A DNA stretch of 64,000 bases, from the NCBI GenBank assembly GCA_910584795.1, contig CAJUBZ010000003.1, forward strand, positions 189,837-253,836, given 5' to 3'. Numbering within the stretch: the first letter of the stretch is position 1; every line of letters begins with the position of its first letter. This document shows, piece after piece, positions 7,538 through 16,585 of this stretch. This DNA is from an uncultured Eubacterium sp. Lineage in GTDB: Bacteria; Bacillota; Clostridia; Lachnospirales; Lachnospiraceae. A program made the translations under genes and the position numbers. Under the pieces are notes generated by a model. That model saw nothing but the letters and a program-made list of their open reading frames with translations. It made no database searches and was not told the origin of the DNA.

Positions 7538-8863
7538 ATGAAGATTCAGCAGGATATGGACATATCTGAAAAATTAAAAATATTAACCGATGCTGCAAAA
7601 TATGATGTAGCATGCACCAGTAGTGGTGTAGACCGGGGAAACAATGGAAAAGGGATGGGAAATACCTATGCCTGTGGCATTTGCCATTCATTTGCATCCG
7701 ACGGAAGATGCATATCATTGTTGAAGATACTTTATACCAATGAATGTATTTATGATTGTAAGTATTGTATTAACAGACGTTCCAATGATGTGCCAAGAGC
7801 CAGCTTTACACCGGATGAGGTTTGTAAGCTTACGATGGAGTTCTATAGAAGAAATTATATAGAAGGACTTTTTCTCAGTTCGGGAATATTAAAAAGTCCG
7901 GATTATACCATGAGTTTGATTTATGAGACGATATGGAAATTACGAAATGAACATCACTTTTTCGGATATATTCATGTAAAGGCCATACCTGGTACTTCTC
8001 CTGATATTATAGAAAAAATAGGTTTTTTAACAGATAGAATGAGTACAAACCTAGAACTTCCAACGAGAAAGGGCTTGGAAGAACTGGCACCAAATAAGAA
8101 CCACAAAAATATGCTTCGTTCTATGAGACAGATACAATTAGGGACGGGTAATCTCATTGCATCTTCGAGTGATGGGTATCAGTTGGTTACCAGGAGTGGC
8201 AGACAGCAGAAATCTAAGTTTGTTCCGGCAGGACAGAGTACGCAAATGATTATTGGAGCAACACCAGAGACAGACTATCAATTGATGTCTGTTACGGAGT
8301 ACATGTACAAGGAATACAAGATGAAGAGGGTGTTTTATTCAGCTTTTGTGGATGTGAATCATAACATTGATGCTCCTGCACCTATCGGTCCCAATCCGTT
8401 GCTTAGAGAGCATCGGTTATATCAGGCAGACTGGCTGCTTAGGTATTATAATTTTGAGGTAAAAGAATTACTGAACGAACAGCATCCGAATTTTAATGTA
8501 GTTCTAGATCCCAAATGCGACTGGGCAATCAATCATTTAGAAAGATTTCCAATAGAGGTCATGAGAGCAGACTATTATACATTGCTTCGTGTACCAGGAC
8601 TTGGCGTCAGGTCGGCGAAACGTATTGTGTCAGCCAGAAGATATGGAGTTCTTGATTTTGATAGTTTAAAGAAGATGGGGGTAGTGTTAAAGCGGGCAGC
8701 ATATTTTATTACTTGCAATGGAAAGACGATGTTTCCTCTTAAAATGAATCAGGACTTTATTGCCAGATCATTGGCAAATGTTGACAGAAGGCAGACGTTT
8801 GCAATTGAAGAGGATACGACATACAGACAGATGACATTAATGGATTTGGAGGCGAAAGCATGA
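7538..8863 (+). CDS. Radical SAM protein, putative DNA modification/repair (TIGR03916-like)
   Basis: The 441-residue protein has a radical SAM cluster motif CIYDCKYC (Cys70, Cys74, Cys77), further cysteines before it (C26, C46, C49, C58), and a helix-hairpin-helix DNA-binding segment near residue 350 (LLRVPGLGVRSAKRIV). This matches the family described as a putative DNA modification/repair radical SAM protein, which travels with the protein encoded by the next gene and with uracil-DNA-glycosylase-like domains. It resembles spore photoproduct lyase only in general layout. ATG 7538 is chosen because GGAGG lies 8 bases before it; the earlier GTG at 7523 is inside that site. The stop overlaps the next start (ATGA). 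The LexA-like box upstream supports a damage-repair role. The reaction is not known. Confidence 0.9.
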   Translation: MKIQQDMDISEKLKILTDAAKYDVACTSSGVDRGNNGKGMGNTYACGICHSFASDGRCISLLKILYTNECIYDCKYCINRRSNDVPRASFTPDEVCKLTMEFYRRNYIEGLFLSSGILKSPDYTMSLIYETIWKLRNEHHFFGYIHVKAIPGTSPDIIEKIGFLTDRMSTNLELPTRKGLEELAPNKNHKNMLRSMRQIQLGTGNLIASSSDGYQLVTRSGRQQKSKFVPAGQSTQMIIGATPETDYQLMSVTEYMYKEYKMKRVFYSAFVDVNHNIDAPAPIGPNPLLREHRLYQADWLLRYYNFEVKELLNEQHPNFNVVLDPKCDWAINHLERFPIEVMRADYYTLLRVPGLGVRSAKRIVSARRYGVLDFDSLKKMGVVLKRAAYFITCNGKTMFPLKMNQDFIARSLANVDRRQTFAIEEDTTYRQMTLMDLEAKA

Positions 8864-9648
8864 ATGAGATTTATAATCAAGATATAACGCTGGTATGCGA
8901 TGAAACCTTTGATGGCATTATGACAGCGATATATGATGGCTGGGTTCTTATGAATAAAGGGTGCACAGTGCACATACATCCGGGCAGGGACTATGCACCT
9001 ACATTTTTTTCACAGTTTGTACCTATAGAGACTGACTTAGATAAGGCAGTAAGGGTGGCTGAATCTATTCGTGTAAAAGTATCAGACAAAGCCTATCGTA
9101 TGGTTTATGAAGCATGCATGCATTATGATGCAGATAGGGCAGACGCAGTGTTTGGATTTTTGAAACTAGCATATCCGGCAGGGGCAAGGGTGACACAGAT
9201 GTTGACGAATCCATTTGTTATGCGATTGATGGAGTTAAAGCGAAAGGTGTTAAACGAAGCACATTTATTTAAGGAGTTCTTACGATTTGATGAATTAAAA
9301 GGCAGAGTGTTATATGGAAAAATAGAACCGAAATGTGACGTACTTCCTTTTGTGAGTCAGCATTTTGAAGCACGGTTTCCTGAGGAAGATTGGATTATCT
9401 ATGATGAAAAAAGAAAGAAGGCTGCAGTACACAAGCACAATATGGATGTAGTGTTTGTAGAGGGGCAGGATATCGAGCAACGTATTACAGATTTGAAGAT
9501 TGATGATGAGTATAGAGACTTGTGGCGTGTATTTTTTGATACAATAGGAATTGAGGCAAGGAAAAATCCAAAATGTCAGCAGAATCATATGCCACAGTGG
9601 TATCGCAAGAATATGACGGAGTTCAGCCATGCGATGCAGAATAAATAG
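8860..9648 (+). CDS. Putative DNA metabolism protein paired with the radical SAM protein (TIGR03915-like)
   Basis: The 262-residue protein overlaps the radical SAM gene by four bases (ATGA), so the two are translated together. The N-terminus (YNQDITLVCDETFDGIMTAIYDGW) and the C-terminal MPQWYRKNMTEF agree with the family described as a probable DNA metabolism protein, in some genomes fused to a uracil-DNA-glycosylase domain. No such domain is present here. The final residues, SHAMQNK, come from a dispersed repeat: the bases from 9621 match the left end of the family (GTTCAGCCATGCGAT), so the original stop was replaced or moved. Function is inferred only from the pairing. Confidence 0.85.
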   Translation: MNEIYNQDITLVCDETFDGIMTAIYDGWVLMNKGCTVHIHPGRDYAPTFFSQFVPIETDLDKAVRVAESIRVKVSDKAYRMVYEACMHYDADRADAVFGFLKLAYPAGARVTQMLTNPFVMRLMELKRKVLNEAHLFKEFLRFDELKGRVLYGKIEPKCDVLPFVSQHFEARFPEEDWIIYDEKRKKAAVHKHNMDVVFVEGQDIEQRITDLKIDDEYRDLWRVFFDTIGIEARKNPKCQQNHMPQWYRKNMTEFSHAMQNK

Positions 9649-9710
9649 AGCATATGACTGCTTGCGGGCGATTGGTTATTTTGCATAAGTAAGGAGTGCT
9701 TATGCTTTAC
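9621..9710. repeat. MITE-like element copy 4 (partial), overlapping a gene end
   Basis: GTTCAGCCATGCGAT at 9621-9635 matches the left end of copy 1. A hairpin follows (TGCAGAATAAAT near 9635 with GGTTATTTTGCA near 9675-9685). A second, terminator-like hairpin GCATAAG/CTTATGC (9683-9689 with 9699-9705) precedes a T-rich run. The right-hand module and right end are not recognisable. The first 28 bases are translated as the end of the preceding gene. Confidence 0.65.
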
Positions 9711-9720
9711 CTTTTTAGTT
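9683..9720 (+). terminator. Probable terminator before purL
   Basis: A 7-bp stem GCATAAG/CTTATGC with a 9-base loop is followed by TTTACCTTTTTAGTTTTT. It would end the DNA-repair operon about 80 bases before purL. Confidence 0.6.
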
Positions 9721-9799
9721 TTTAATGTTATACTATCGTGTGTGGTTTTACCACTATTTATTGAGGAAAAAGAGATATTTTACAAACCAGGAGGAACCG

Positions 9800-12700
9800 A
9801 TGAGTAAAGTTAAGCGAGTTTATGTGGAAAAGAAAGCGCCTTATGCTGTAAAGGCAAAGGAACTGACAGAGGACATTAAGGGTTATCTTGAAATTGATGG
9901 ATTAAAAGAAGTAAGAGTGTTAGTAAGATATGATGTAGAAAATTTATCAGACAATACTTATTCAAAAGCACTTACCAGTGTATTTTCAGAGCCGCCGGTA
10001 GATGATGTATATGAGGAGACATTCCCTTATGATGAAACAACATCAAAGGTATTTAGCGTAGAATATTTACCAGGACAGTTTGACCAGAGAGCAGATTCAG
10101 CTGTACAGTGCGTTAAGTTTTTAAATGAAGATGAAAATCCTGAAATTAAAACAGCCACAACATATGTATTGGTTGGTAACATTACAGATGCACAGTTTGA
10201 GCAGATTAAGAATTATTGTATTAATCCAGTAGATTCAAGAGAAACAGGACTTGAAAAACCAGAAACATTGGTTACTGAATTTGAAGAACCAGCAGATGTT
10301 ATCGTATTTGACGGTTTTAAAGATATGGAGGAAGCTCCATTGAAAGAACTTTACAATTCTCTTGGACTTGCTATGACATTTAAAGATTTCTTACACATTC
10401 AGAATTATTTTAAATCTGAAGAAGATAGAGATCCATCAATGACTGAAATCAGAGTACTTGATACTTATTGGTCAGATCATTGTCGTCATACTACTTTTAA
10501 TACAGAGCTTACAGATGTTAAATTTGACGAAGGTTATTATAATGAGCCTATCGTAAAAACATACGAGGATTATCTCGAAACAAGAAAAGATGTCTTTGGT
10601 GAGAGAAAGGATAAGTTTGTCTGTCTTATGGACTTAGCATTGATTGCTATGCGTAAGCTAAAGAAAGAAGGCAAACTGGACGACCAGGAAAAATCAGACG
10701 AAATCAATGCTTGTAGTATTGTTGTACCAGTAGAGGTAGATGGTCAGACAGAAGAGTGGTTAGTAAACTTCAAGAATGAAACACATAACCACCCTACAGA
10801 AATTGAGCCTTTTGGTGGTGCTGCTACATGTCTTGGTGGAGCAATCAGGGATCCATTGTCAGGCAGAACATATGTATATCAGGCTATGCGTGTAACAGGC
10901 GCTGCTGATCCTACGAAGTCCATGAGTGAGACACTTAGTGGAAAACTTCCACAGAAGAAGCTGGTTCAGGGTGCTGCAGATGGATATAGTTCTTATGGTA
11001 ACCAGATTGGACTTGCTACAGGTTTAGTAAAAGAAATTTATCATCCGGACTATGTTGCAAAGAGAATGGAGATTGGTGCCGTTATGGGGGCAGCTCCAAG
11101 ACGTGCAGTACAAAGACTTACATCTGATCCGGGAGATATTATTGTACTTCTCGGTGGAAGAACAGGACGTGATGGATGTGGTGGTGCTACAGGTTCATCA
11201 AAGATTCATACAGAGGAATCTATTGAGACATGTGGTGCAGAGGTTCAGAAAGGTAATGCGCCGACTGAGCGTAAATTACAGAGATTGTTTAGAAGAGAAG
11301 AAGTCAGCCATATTATTAAAAAATGTAATGATTTTGGTGCCGGTGGTGTATCAGTAGCTATCGGTGAGCTTGCTGACGGACTTCACATTAATTTAGATAA
11401 AGTTCCAAAGAAATATGCAGGTTTGGATGGTACAGAGATTGCTATCTCAGAATCACAGGAGCGTATGGCTGTTGTGGTTGATCCGGCAGACGTGGAACAG
11501 TTTTTAACATATGCAAACGAAGAAAATTTAGAGGCTACAGTTGTGGCAGAGGTTACAGAAGACCCTAGATTAGTTCTTGAGTGGAGAGGAAAAGAAATCG
11601 TGAATCTTTCTCGGGCATTCCTTGATACAAACGGAGCACATCAGGAAACTTCTGTAGAGGTAGATATGCCGGTAAAAGAAGAGAACTTCTTTAATAAACC
11701 GGAAGTAAATAATGTAAAAGAAAAATGGATAGAAACACTTTCTGATTTGAATGTATGTTCACAAAAAGGTTTGGTAGAAAAATTTGATGGATCTATTGGA
11801 GCGGGTTCTGTATTTATGCCACATGGTGGTAAGTATCAGAAGACTGAAACACAGACTATGGTAGCAAAGTTACCGGTTCTTACAGGAAAGTGTGATACAG
11901 TTACAATGATGAGTTATGGTTTTGATCCATACTTATCTAGTTGGAGTCCATATCATGGTGCAATGTATGCAGTTGTAGATTCTATTGCAAAGATTGTAGC
12001 AAATGGTGGTGATTTTAAGAAGATACGTATGACATATCAGGAATATTTTAGAAGAATGACAGAAGATCCACGTCGTTGGAGTCAGCCTTTTGCAGCGCTT
12101 CTTGGTTCTTATGATGCACAGATGGGATTTGGACTTCCATCTATCGGTGGTAAGGATAGTATGTCAGGTACATTTAATGACATTGACGTACCACCAACAC
12201 TTGTTTCATTTGCAGTAGATGTGGCAAGAGAGAAGGATATCATCACACCAGAGTTTAAGACTGCAGGAAATAAGATTGTTAAGTTTGAAATCAGTAAAGA
12301 TCAGTATGACAAACCAGTATATGAAGAAATTATGAAACTTTATGATCAGATTCATGATATGATTCAGAATGGTGTTATCGTTTCTGCATATGCTGTAGAT
12401 GGAAAGGGTGTTATCCCAGCTGTCAGTAAGATGGCATTTGGTAATAATATTGGTGTCAGCATTAGTGGAAGCATTCCGGGAGCAGATTTATTTGCACCAG
12501 GATTTGGTGATATTGTTGCTGAAATTCCGGCAGATAAGTTAGGCGATATTACTGTAAGTTATGTATTGATTGGTGAGACAAATGATAAGCAGACATTTGA
12601 GTATGGCGATGATGTAATTCCTATGGGTGAAGCTTTGAAAGCATGGGAGAAACCGTTAGAAAAAGTATTCCCTACAAGAAGCCACAAGGATACTTCTATC

Positions 12701-13555
12701 CTTGATACTCCGATATATGATAAGGGAAGTATCTATGTATGCAAGAACAGGATTGCAAAACCTACAGTATTTATTCCAGTGTTCCCAGGAACCAACTGTG
12801 AATATGATACAGCAAAAGCTTTTGAAAATGCAGGAGCAAATGTTATTACAAAGGTATTTAAGAATCTTACACCAGAAGACATTAGAGATTCTGTCAAGAT
12901 TTTTGAAGATGCGATTAATCAGGCGCAAATTATTATGTTCCCAGGTGGATTTAGTGCAGGTGATGAACCGGATGGTTCTGCAAAATTCTTTGCTACAGCA
13001 TTTAGAAACGCAAAGATTGAGGAAGCAGTTCATAAATTGTTAAATGAAAGGGATGGATTGGCTCTTGGTATTTGTAACGGATTCCAGGCATTAATCAAGC
13101 TTGGATTAGTTCCAAATGGAAAGATTACAGGACAGGATATCAATTCTCCTACATTAACATACAATACAATTAACCGCCATGTATCTAAGATGGTTTATAC
13201 AAAGGTTGTTTCAAATAAATCTCCTTGGTTACAGGAAGCACAGTTAGGTGGAGTATATGTAAACCCTGCATCTCATGGTGAAGGAAGATTTGTTGCTCCA
13301 GAAGAAACAATTAAAGAATTGTTCGCTAACGGTCAGGTGGCAACACAATATGTAAATCAGGAAGGACAGCCTACAATGGACGAAGAATGGAACGTAAATG
13401 GTTCTTATATGGCAATTGAAGGTATTACAAGTCCAGACGGAAGATGCTTTGGTAAGATGGCACATATCGAGCGTAAAGGCACATCCGTTGCCACAAATAT
13501 TTATGGTGAACAAGACCTCAAAGTATTTGAGTCAGGTGTGGGCTACTTTGCGTAA
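9800..13555 (+). CDS. purL: Phosphoribosylformylglycinamidine synthase, long single-chain form (PurL)
   Basis: This enzyme makes FGAM from FGAR with glutamine and ATP, the fourth step of purine synthesis. At 1251 residues it is the long form that joins synthetase and glutaminase in one chain, so separate purS and purQ are not needed. Seen in order: DTYWSDHCRHTTF and ETHNHPTEIEPFGGAATCLGG of the synthetase, a second ATP-grasp-like half with SIGGKDSMSG, and a C-terminal class I glutaminase with PVFPGTNCEYDTA, PGGFSAGDEPDG, the nucleophile Cys in GICNGFQ, and HGEGRF. The layout fits the clostridial TIGR01857 type. ATG 9800 has a perfect AGGAGG five bases before it; an in-frame upstream extension to 9725 is ignored. 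The stop is followed at once by the repeat at 13561. Confidence 0.97.
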   Translation: MSKVKRVYVEKKAPYAVKAKELTEDIKGYLEIDGLKEVRVLVRYDVENLSDNTYSKALTSVFSEPPVDDVYEETFPYDETTSKVFSVEYLPGQFDQRADSAVQCVKFLNEDENPEIKTATTYVLVGNITDAQFEQIKNYCINPVDSRETGLEKPETLVTEFEEPADVIVFDGFKDMEEAPLKELYNSLGLAMTFKDFLHIQNYFKSEEDRDPSMTEIRVLDTYWSDHCRHTTFNTELTDVKFDEGYYNEPIVKTYEDYLETRKDVFGERKDKFVCLMDLALIAMRKLKKEGKLDDQEKSDEINACSIVVPVEVDGQTEEWLVNFKNETHNHPTEIEPFGGAATCLGGAIRDPLSGRTYVYQAMRVTGAADPTKSMSETLSGKLPQKKLVQGAADGYSSYGNQIGLATGLVKEIYHPDYVAKRMEIGAVMGAAPRRAVQRLTSDPGDIIVLLGGRTGRDGCGGATGSSKIHTEESIETCGAEVQKGNAPTERKLQRLFRREEVSHIIKKCNDFGAGGVSVAIGELADGLHINLDKVPKKYAGLDGTEIAISESQERMAVVVDPADVEQFLTYANEENLEATVVAEVTEDPRLVLEWRGKEIVNLSRAFLDTNGAHQETSVEVDMPVKEENFFNKPEVNNVKEKWIETLSDLNVCSQKGLVEKFDGSIGAGSVFMPHGGKYQKTETQTMVAKLPVLTGKCDTVTMMSYGFDPYLSSWSPYHGAMYAVVDSIAKIVANGGDFKKIRMTYQEYFRRMTEDPRRWSQPFAALLGSYDAQMGFGLPSIGGKDSMSGTFNDIDVPPTLVSFAVDVAREKDIITPEFKTAGNKIVKFEISKDQYDKPVYEEIMKLYDQIHDMIQNGVIVSAYAVDGKGVIPAVSKMAFGNNIGVSISGSIPGADLFAPGFGDIVAEIPADKLGDITVSYVLIGETNDKQTFEYGDDVIPMGEALKAWEKPLEKVFPTRSHKDTSILDTPIYDKGSIYVCKNRIAKPTVFIPVFPGTNCEYDTAKAFENAGANVITKVFKNLTPEDIRDSVKIFEDAINQAQIIMFPGGFSAGDEPDGSAKFFATAFRNAKIEEAVHKLLNERDGLALGICNGFQALIKLGLVPNGKITGQDINSPTLTYNTINRHVSKMVYTKVVSNKSPWLQEAQLGGVYVNPASHGEGRFVAPEETIKELFANGQVATQYVNQEGQPTMDEEWNVNGSYMAIEGITSPDGRCFGKMAHIERKGTSVATNIYGEQDLKVFESGVGYFA

Positions 13556-13560
13556 GCAAA

Positions 13561-13815
13561 GCCATGCATAAATAAAAAGAGAGAACCTCGACGAAAGTTT
13601 ACTTTCGAGAGAGATTCTCTCTTTTTATTTATATAGGGCGCAGCCCGACAGTGAGAAGAAGCGAAGCGAAATCGAGCTGTTGCATGGCTTTAAAGTAGTG
13701 GGAGGGAAATTCACGACGAAAGTTTACTTTCGAGAGAGATTCTCTCTTTTTATTTATATAGGGCGCAGCCCGACAGTGAGAAGAAGCGAAGCGAAATCGA
13801 GCTGTTGCATGGCTT
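13561..13815. repeat. MITE-like element copy 5 with a 102-bp tandem duplication
   Basis: Copy 5 runs from GCCATGC at 13561 to GCATGGC at 13682-13688. It contains a 16-bp perfect hairpin stem (13570-13585 with 13615-13630) and a right-hand module starting AGGGCGCAGCCCGACAG. The segment 13589-13690 is repeated without visible change at 13714-13815, but the second copy lacks the left end and the left hairpin arm. The first hairpin, with its T-rich 3' side, can also act as the purL terminator. Confidence 0.85.
13570..13630 (+). terminator. Hairpin acting as probable purL terminator
   Basis: A 16-bp perfect stem, AAATAAAAAGAGAGAA with TTCTCTCTTTTTATTT, encloses an inner GAAAGT/ACTTTC hairpin. It starts 15 bases after the purL stop and is part of the repeat element. 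Confidence 0.6.
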
Positions 13816-13913
13816 AAGAATGGTGAGAAAGAAATATACCATAGGCAGTAATATAATGTTTTGGAGTAATACAATATAAAATCAAACATAAACAATATAT
13901 AAAAGGAATGGGT

Positions 13914-14861
13914 ATGACAATACGTAACAGTATAGCATCAGATTTAGATATCATTGCAGGCAAAGAGGCATATGATAAGGAAGTAAAAACTCTTCTTGCA
14001 AACAGACAGATACTTGCCATAATATTAAAAGCAATTGTAAATGAATCTAAGGATATGGAAATAAGTGAAATCTTTACTTGTATTGAAATGCCTGAGGTGG
14101 GAGAACGTAAAGTTCATCCAAATCAAACAAACGAGAAGATTTATGGAAAAACCAATGAGAATAGTATTATAGGAGAAGGAACAGTTACTTTTGATATTAT
14201 ATTTGATGTTTATATACCAGTGGCAGATGATATGGTAAAAATGATTATAAATATCGAAGCGCAGAGGGAAAATAATCCGGGATATGAATTAGTAACCAGA
14301 GGAATTTATTATACTGCAAGGGAGATTTCATCGCAGCATGGTAGAGAATTTAAAAACTCTGGGTATAATAACATCAAAAAGGTCTACAGCATATGGATAT
14401 GTGTGAGTCCGGACGGAAAACATACGGATGGAATAACCAGGTATTCTATTAAAGAAGACGTTGTATATCGTCATGCAAAAGTCAGCAAAGAAGTATATGA
14501 CAAATTGTGTGTGGTTATGATATACTTAAAGAAAAATTTAGAGGAAGAATCGGAATATATCATTGATTTTCTAAGCGTATTATTATCAGAGAAAATAGAC
14601 TATGATAGGAAAACTTATATATTAGAAAAAGATTTAGGTCTGACTATGGCAGAGGAGATAAAAGAGGAGGTAAACAATATGTGTAATTTAAGTGAGCACG
14701 TATATGAATCAGGCATACAGGCTGGTAAAGAAAATGGTGCGGACGAGTTGATTCAAGCAATACAGTATATGAAAGAAGGCACTCATACGTTAAAGGAATT
14801 AACAGAAAAGGGCATATCAAGCATAATAGCACAGAAGGCTATAACTTTGGGTATCAAATAA
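13914..14861 (+). CDS. PD-(D/E)XK nuclease / Rpn-like putative transposase family protein
   Basis: The 315-residue protein has a segment FDIIFDVYIP followed about 10 residues later by MIINIEAQRENN. This looks like the D...(D/E)xK/Q active site of the PD-(D/E)XK nuclease superfamily as found in Rpn-type recombination-promoting nucleases. The tail has a short alpha-helical region (EEIKEEVNNMCNLSEHVYESG) like the C-terminal tails of that family. ATG 13914 is preferred over 13908 because AAAAGG then has a 7-base spacing. No inverted repeats bound the gene, so movement as a unit is unproven. It lies just after the duplicated repeats of copy 5. Family call moderate; biological role unknown. Confidence 0.65.
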   Translation: MTIRNSIASDLDIIAGKEAYDKEVKTLLANRQILAIILKAIVNESKDMEISEIFTCIEMPEVGERKVHPNQTNEKIYGKTNENSIIGEGTVTFDIIFDVYIPVADDMVKMIINIEAQRENNPGYELVTRGIYYTAREISSQHGREFKNSGYNNIKKVYSIWICVSPDGKHTDGITRYSIKEDVVYRHAKVSKEVYDKLCVVMIYLKKNLEEESEYIIDFLSVLLSEKIDYDRKTYILEKDLGLTMAEEIKEEVNNMCNLSEHVYESGIQAGKENGADELIQAIQYMKEGTHTLKELTEKGISSIIAQKAITLGIK

Positions 14862-14958
14862 TACAAAAATTCGTAATGGTTTGGATGTGAGGTAAGAAAA
14901 ATATTTTACTTCCGTTATTTATGATCAATGAATACCATTAATATGATTGGAGGAACAT

Positions 14959-15606
14959 ATGAATTATTTAAAAAATCTAAAATGGGAAATGATATTATTT
15001 TCACTGGCAAGCATTGTAATAGGCATATTAATGTTTTTTTATCCTAGTCAGATAATAAATACGGTATGTATTGTTTTAGCTTGCATTCTTTTTATTCTGG
15101 GAGTCAGATATTTAATAGAATATAGACGAAATAATGCAATTGAGAATTTTTATAAATATGAATTAGTAGCAGGTATTGCCTTAATCTTAGGTGGTATAGT
15201 TGTACTTTTCTGTATGAAATTGATTTTATCTTTTATCACATATTTAATTGCAATCATTATCATCATTAGTGGTTTGATGAAAGTGGAGAATGCATTGGAT
15301 TTAAAGAAGATGGGAAACAACTGGATTCCACTTATAGTGTTTGCAATAATTTGTATTATGTTGGGGATCTCAGTTTTGATGATGCCTATGGATAATAATG
15401 ATAATGGAACAAGTACAGCATCAGGTTTTCTGATTCAGGCTTCAGGAATCATATTTGCAGTGACAGGTTTCATCGATTTAGTTACAACACTTTCTGTTTC
15501 AGGGAAGATAAAAAGGTGGACGTCTGAACGGAGAACAACGATATTAGGAGAAGATATTTATGATGAAATTATCGTAGATATTCAAGATGATACAGATGAT
15601 AAGTAA
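14959..15606 (+). CDS. DUF308 (HdeD-like) membrane protein
   Basis: The 215-residue protein has six hydrophobic segments in two halves with the repeated pattern of the DUF308/HdeD family (IVIGILMFFYPSQ, ALILGGIVVLF, IISGLMKVENAL, CIMLGISVLMMP). The C-terminal 35 residues are charged and cytosolic. ATG 14959 has GGAGG five bases before it; the upstream TTG at 14947 has no such site. A hairpin terminator follows. It stands alone between the nuclease-like gene and a convergent degV. HdeD in enterobacteria is linked to acid tolerance, but that role cannot be carried over from sequence alone. Confidence 0.85.
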   Translation: MNYLKNLKWEMILFSLASIVIGILMFFYPSQIINTVCIVLACILFILGVRYLIEYRRNNAIENFYKYELVAGIALILGGIVVLFCMKLILSFITYLIAIIIIISGLMKVENALDLKKMGNNWIPLIVFAIICIMLGISVLMMPMDNNDNGTSTASGFLIQASGIIFAVTGFIDLVTTLSVSGKIKRWTSERRTTILGEDIYDEIIVDIQDDTDDK

Positions 15607-15630
15607 TTAAATAATAGATTGATTTATAGT

Positions 15631-15673
15631 AAAGCAGATAGCATCACATTGAAGTGAAACTATCTGCTTTTAC
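15631..15673 (+). terminator. Terminator of the DUF308 gene
   Basis: The 11-bp stem AAAGCAGATAG/CTATCTGCTTT has an 18-base loop and a TTTT tail, between two convergent genes. Confidence 0.8.
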
Positions 15674-15685
15674 ATAAATGATTTA

Positions 15686-16564
15686 TTATAAAGTTTCATA
15701 TTTTTGAACACATCCAAGTCCAATTGGATGAGGACCAGTATGGACTCCGGATACAATACCTATTGCAGCATTGGTTTCTGATTGAAGTTTTATATCAAGA
15801 TTTTCTTCTAATTCATTCATGAAACTAACACCTTCTGCAGCATCATAACCATATCCTACAGAGACAATAAAATTATCTTTTCCCTTTTCGGTCAAATATT
15901 TGTCTGCAACAGATAAAACTTTTTTCTTTAATTTGTTTCGATTCCGTCCGATACCACCAAGACTGATGTCGCCATCCTTCATGATGATTACAGGCTTCAC
16001 GTCAATTTTGCTGGCAGCGGCAGCTACCTTACCGATACGTCCGCCCATCTGCAAATAATCGAGAGAACCTACAGTAAAAAAGATTCTGGCAGAATCAATT
16101 ACTTTTTGAATTTTATCTAAAGCTTTGTCAAGAGGCAGGCCGGCATTACGCATGCGTACAGCCTGGTCAATAATTAATCCCTGTGTAACAGTATTTTGTT
16201 TTGTATCTATGATATAAATTTTTGCATTTGGATATTCTTCTTCCACAAGCCCTTTTGCATTCATAGCGGAATTATATGAACCACTAAATATTAAAGAGAT
16301 TGTAAAACAAATAACTGGTATGTCTTTTTCTACATATTCTTTAAAAGTGGTATAGTAGCTATCCACACTTGGAAGGGATGTTTTTGGATAAATGCCGGGA
16401 TTGTCTACCATTCTCTGATAACATTCATTTCTGGTAATATCTACGCCGTCTCTATAATAAGTTTCTCCATCAAATGATACTGACAAAGGAACGATTGTAA
16501 TATCGTGTTCATTTACATATGCCTGTGTTAAATCACAAGCGCTATCACTAATAATTTTGTACAT
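15686..16564 (-). CDS. DegV family fatty-acid-binding protein
   Basis: DegV (FakB) proteins hold a fatty acid for phosphorylation by the FakA kinase, feeding exogenous fatty acids into phospholipids. The 292-residue protein begins MYKIISDSACDL and shows VPLSVSFDGE, TSLPSVDSY, the binding-loop motif SGSYNSA, IDTKQNTVTQGLI and a C-terminal HTGPHPIGLG. The ATG at 16564 matches the family start; a longer frame to 16615 adds unlikely residues across an operator-like region. AAGGAG lies 12 bases upstream, a rather long spacing. Two overlapping palindromes upstream suggest repression. A second, quite different DegV is at 45377. No fakA is visible. Confidence 0.93.
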   Translation of the reverse strand: MYKIISDSACDLTQAYVNEHDITIVPLSVSFDGETYYRDGVDITRNECYQRMVDNPGIYPKTSLPSVDSYYTTFKEYVEKDIPVICFTISLIFSGSYNSAMNAKGLVEEEYPNAKIYIIDTKQNTVTQGLIIDQAVRMRNAGLPLDKALDKIQKVIDSARIFFTVGSLDYLQMGGRIGKVAAAASKIDVKPVIIMKDGDISLGGIGRNRNKLKKKVLSVADKYLTEKGKDNFIVSVGYGYDAAEGVSFMNELEENLDIKLQSETNAAIGIVSGVHTGPHPIGLGCVQKYETL

Positions 16565-16585
16565 AGATTTCAAAAACTCCTTTAC

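Noticed and set aside
11052..11357. Overlapping plus-strand ORF of 101 residues inside purL
   Set aside because: It is a shadow frame of purL without its own ribosome site and with no plausible domain.
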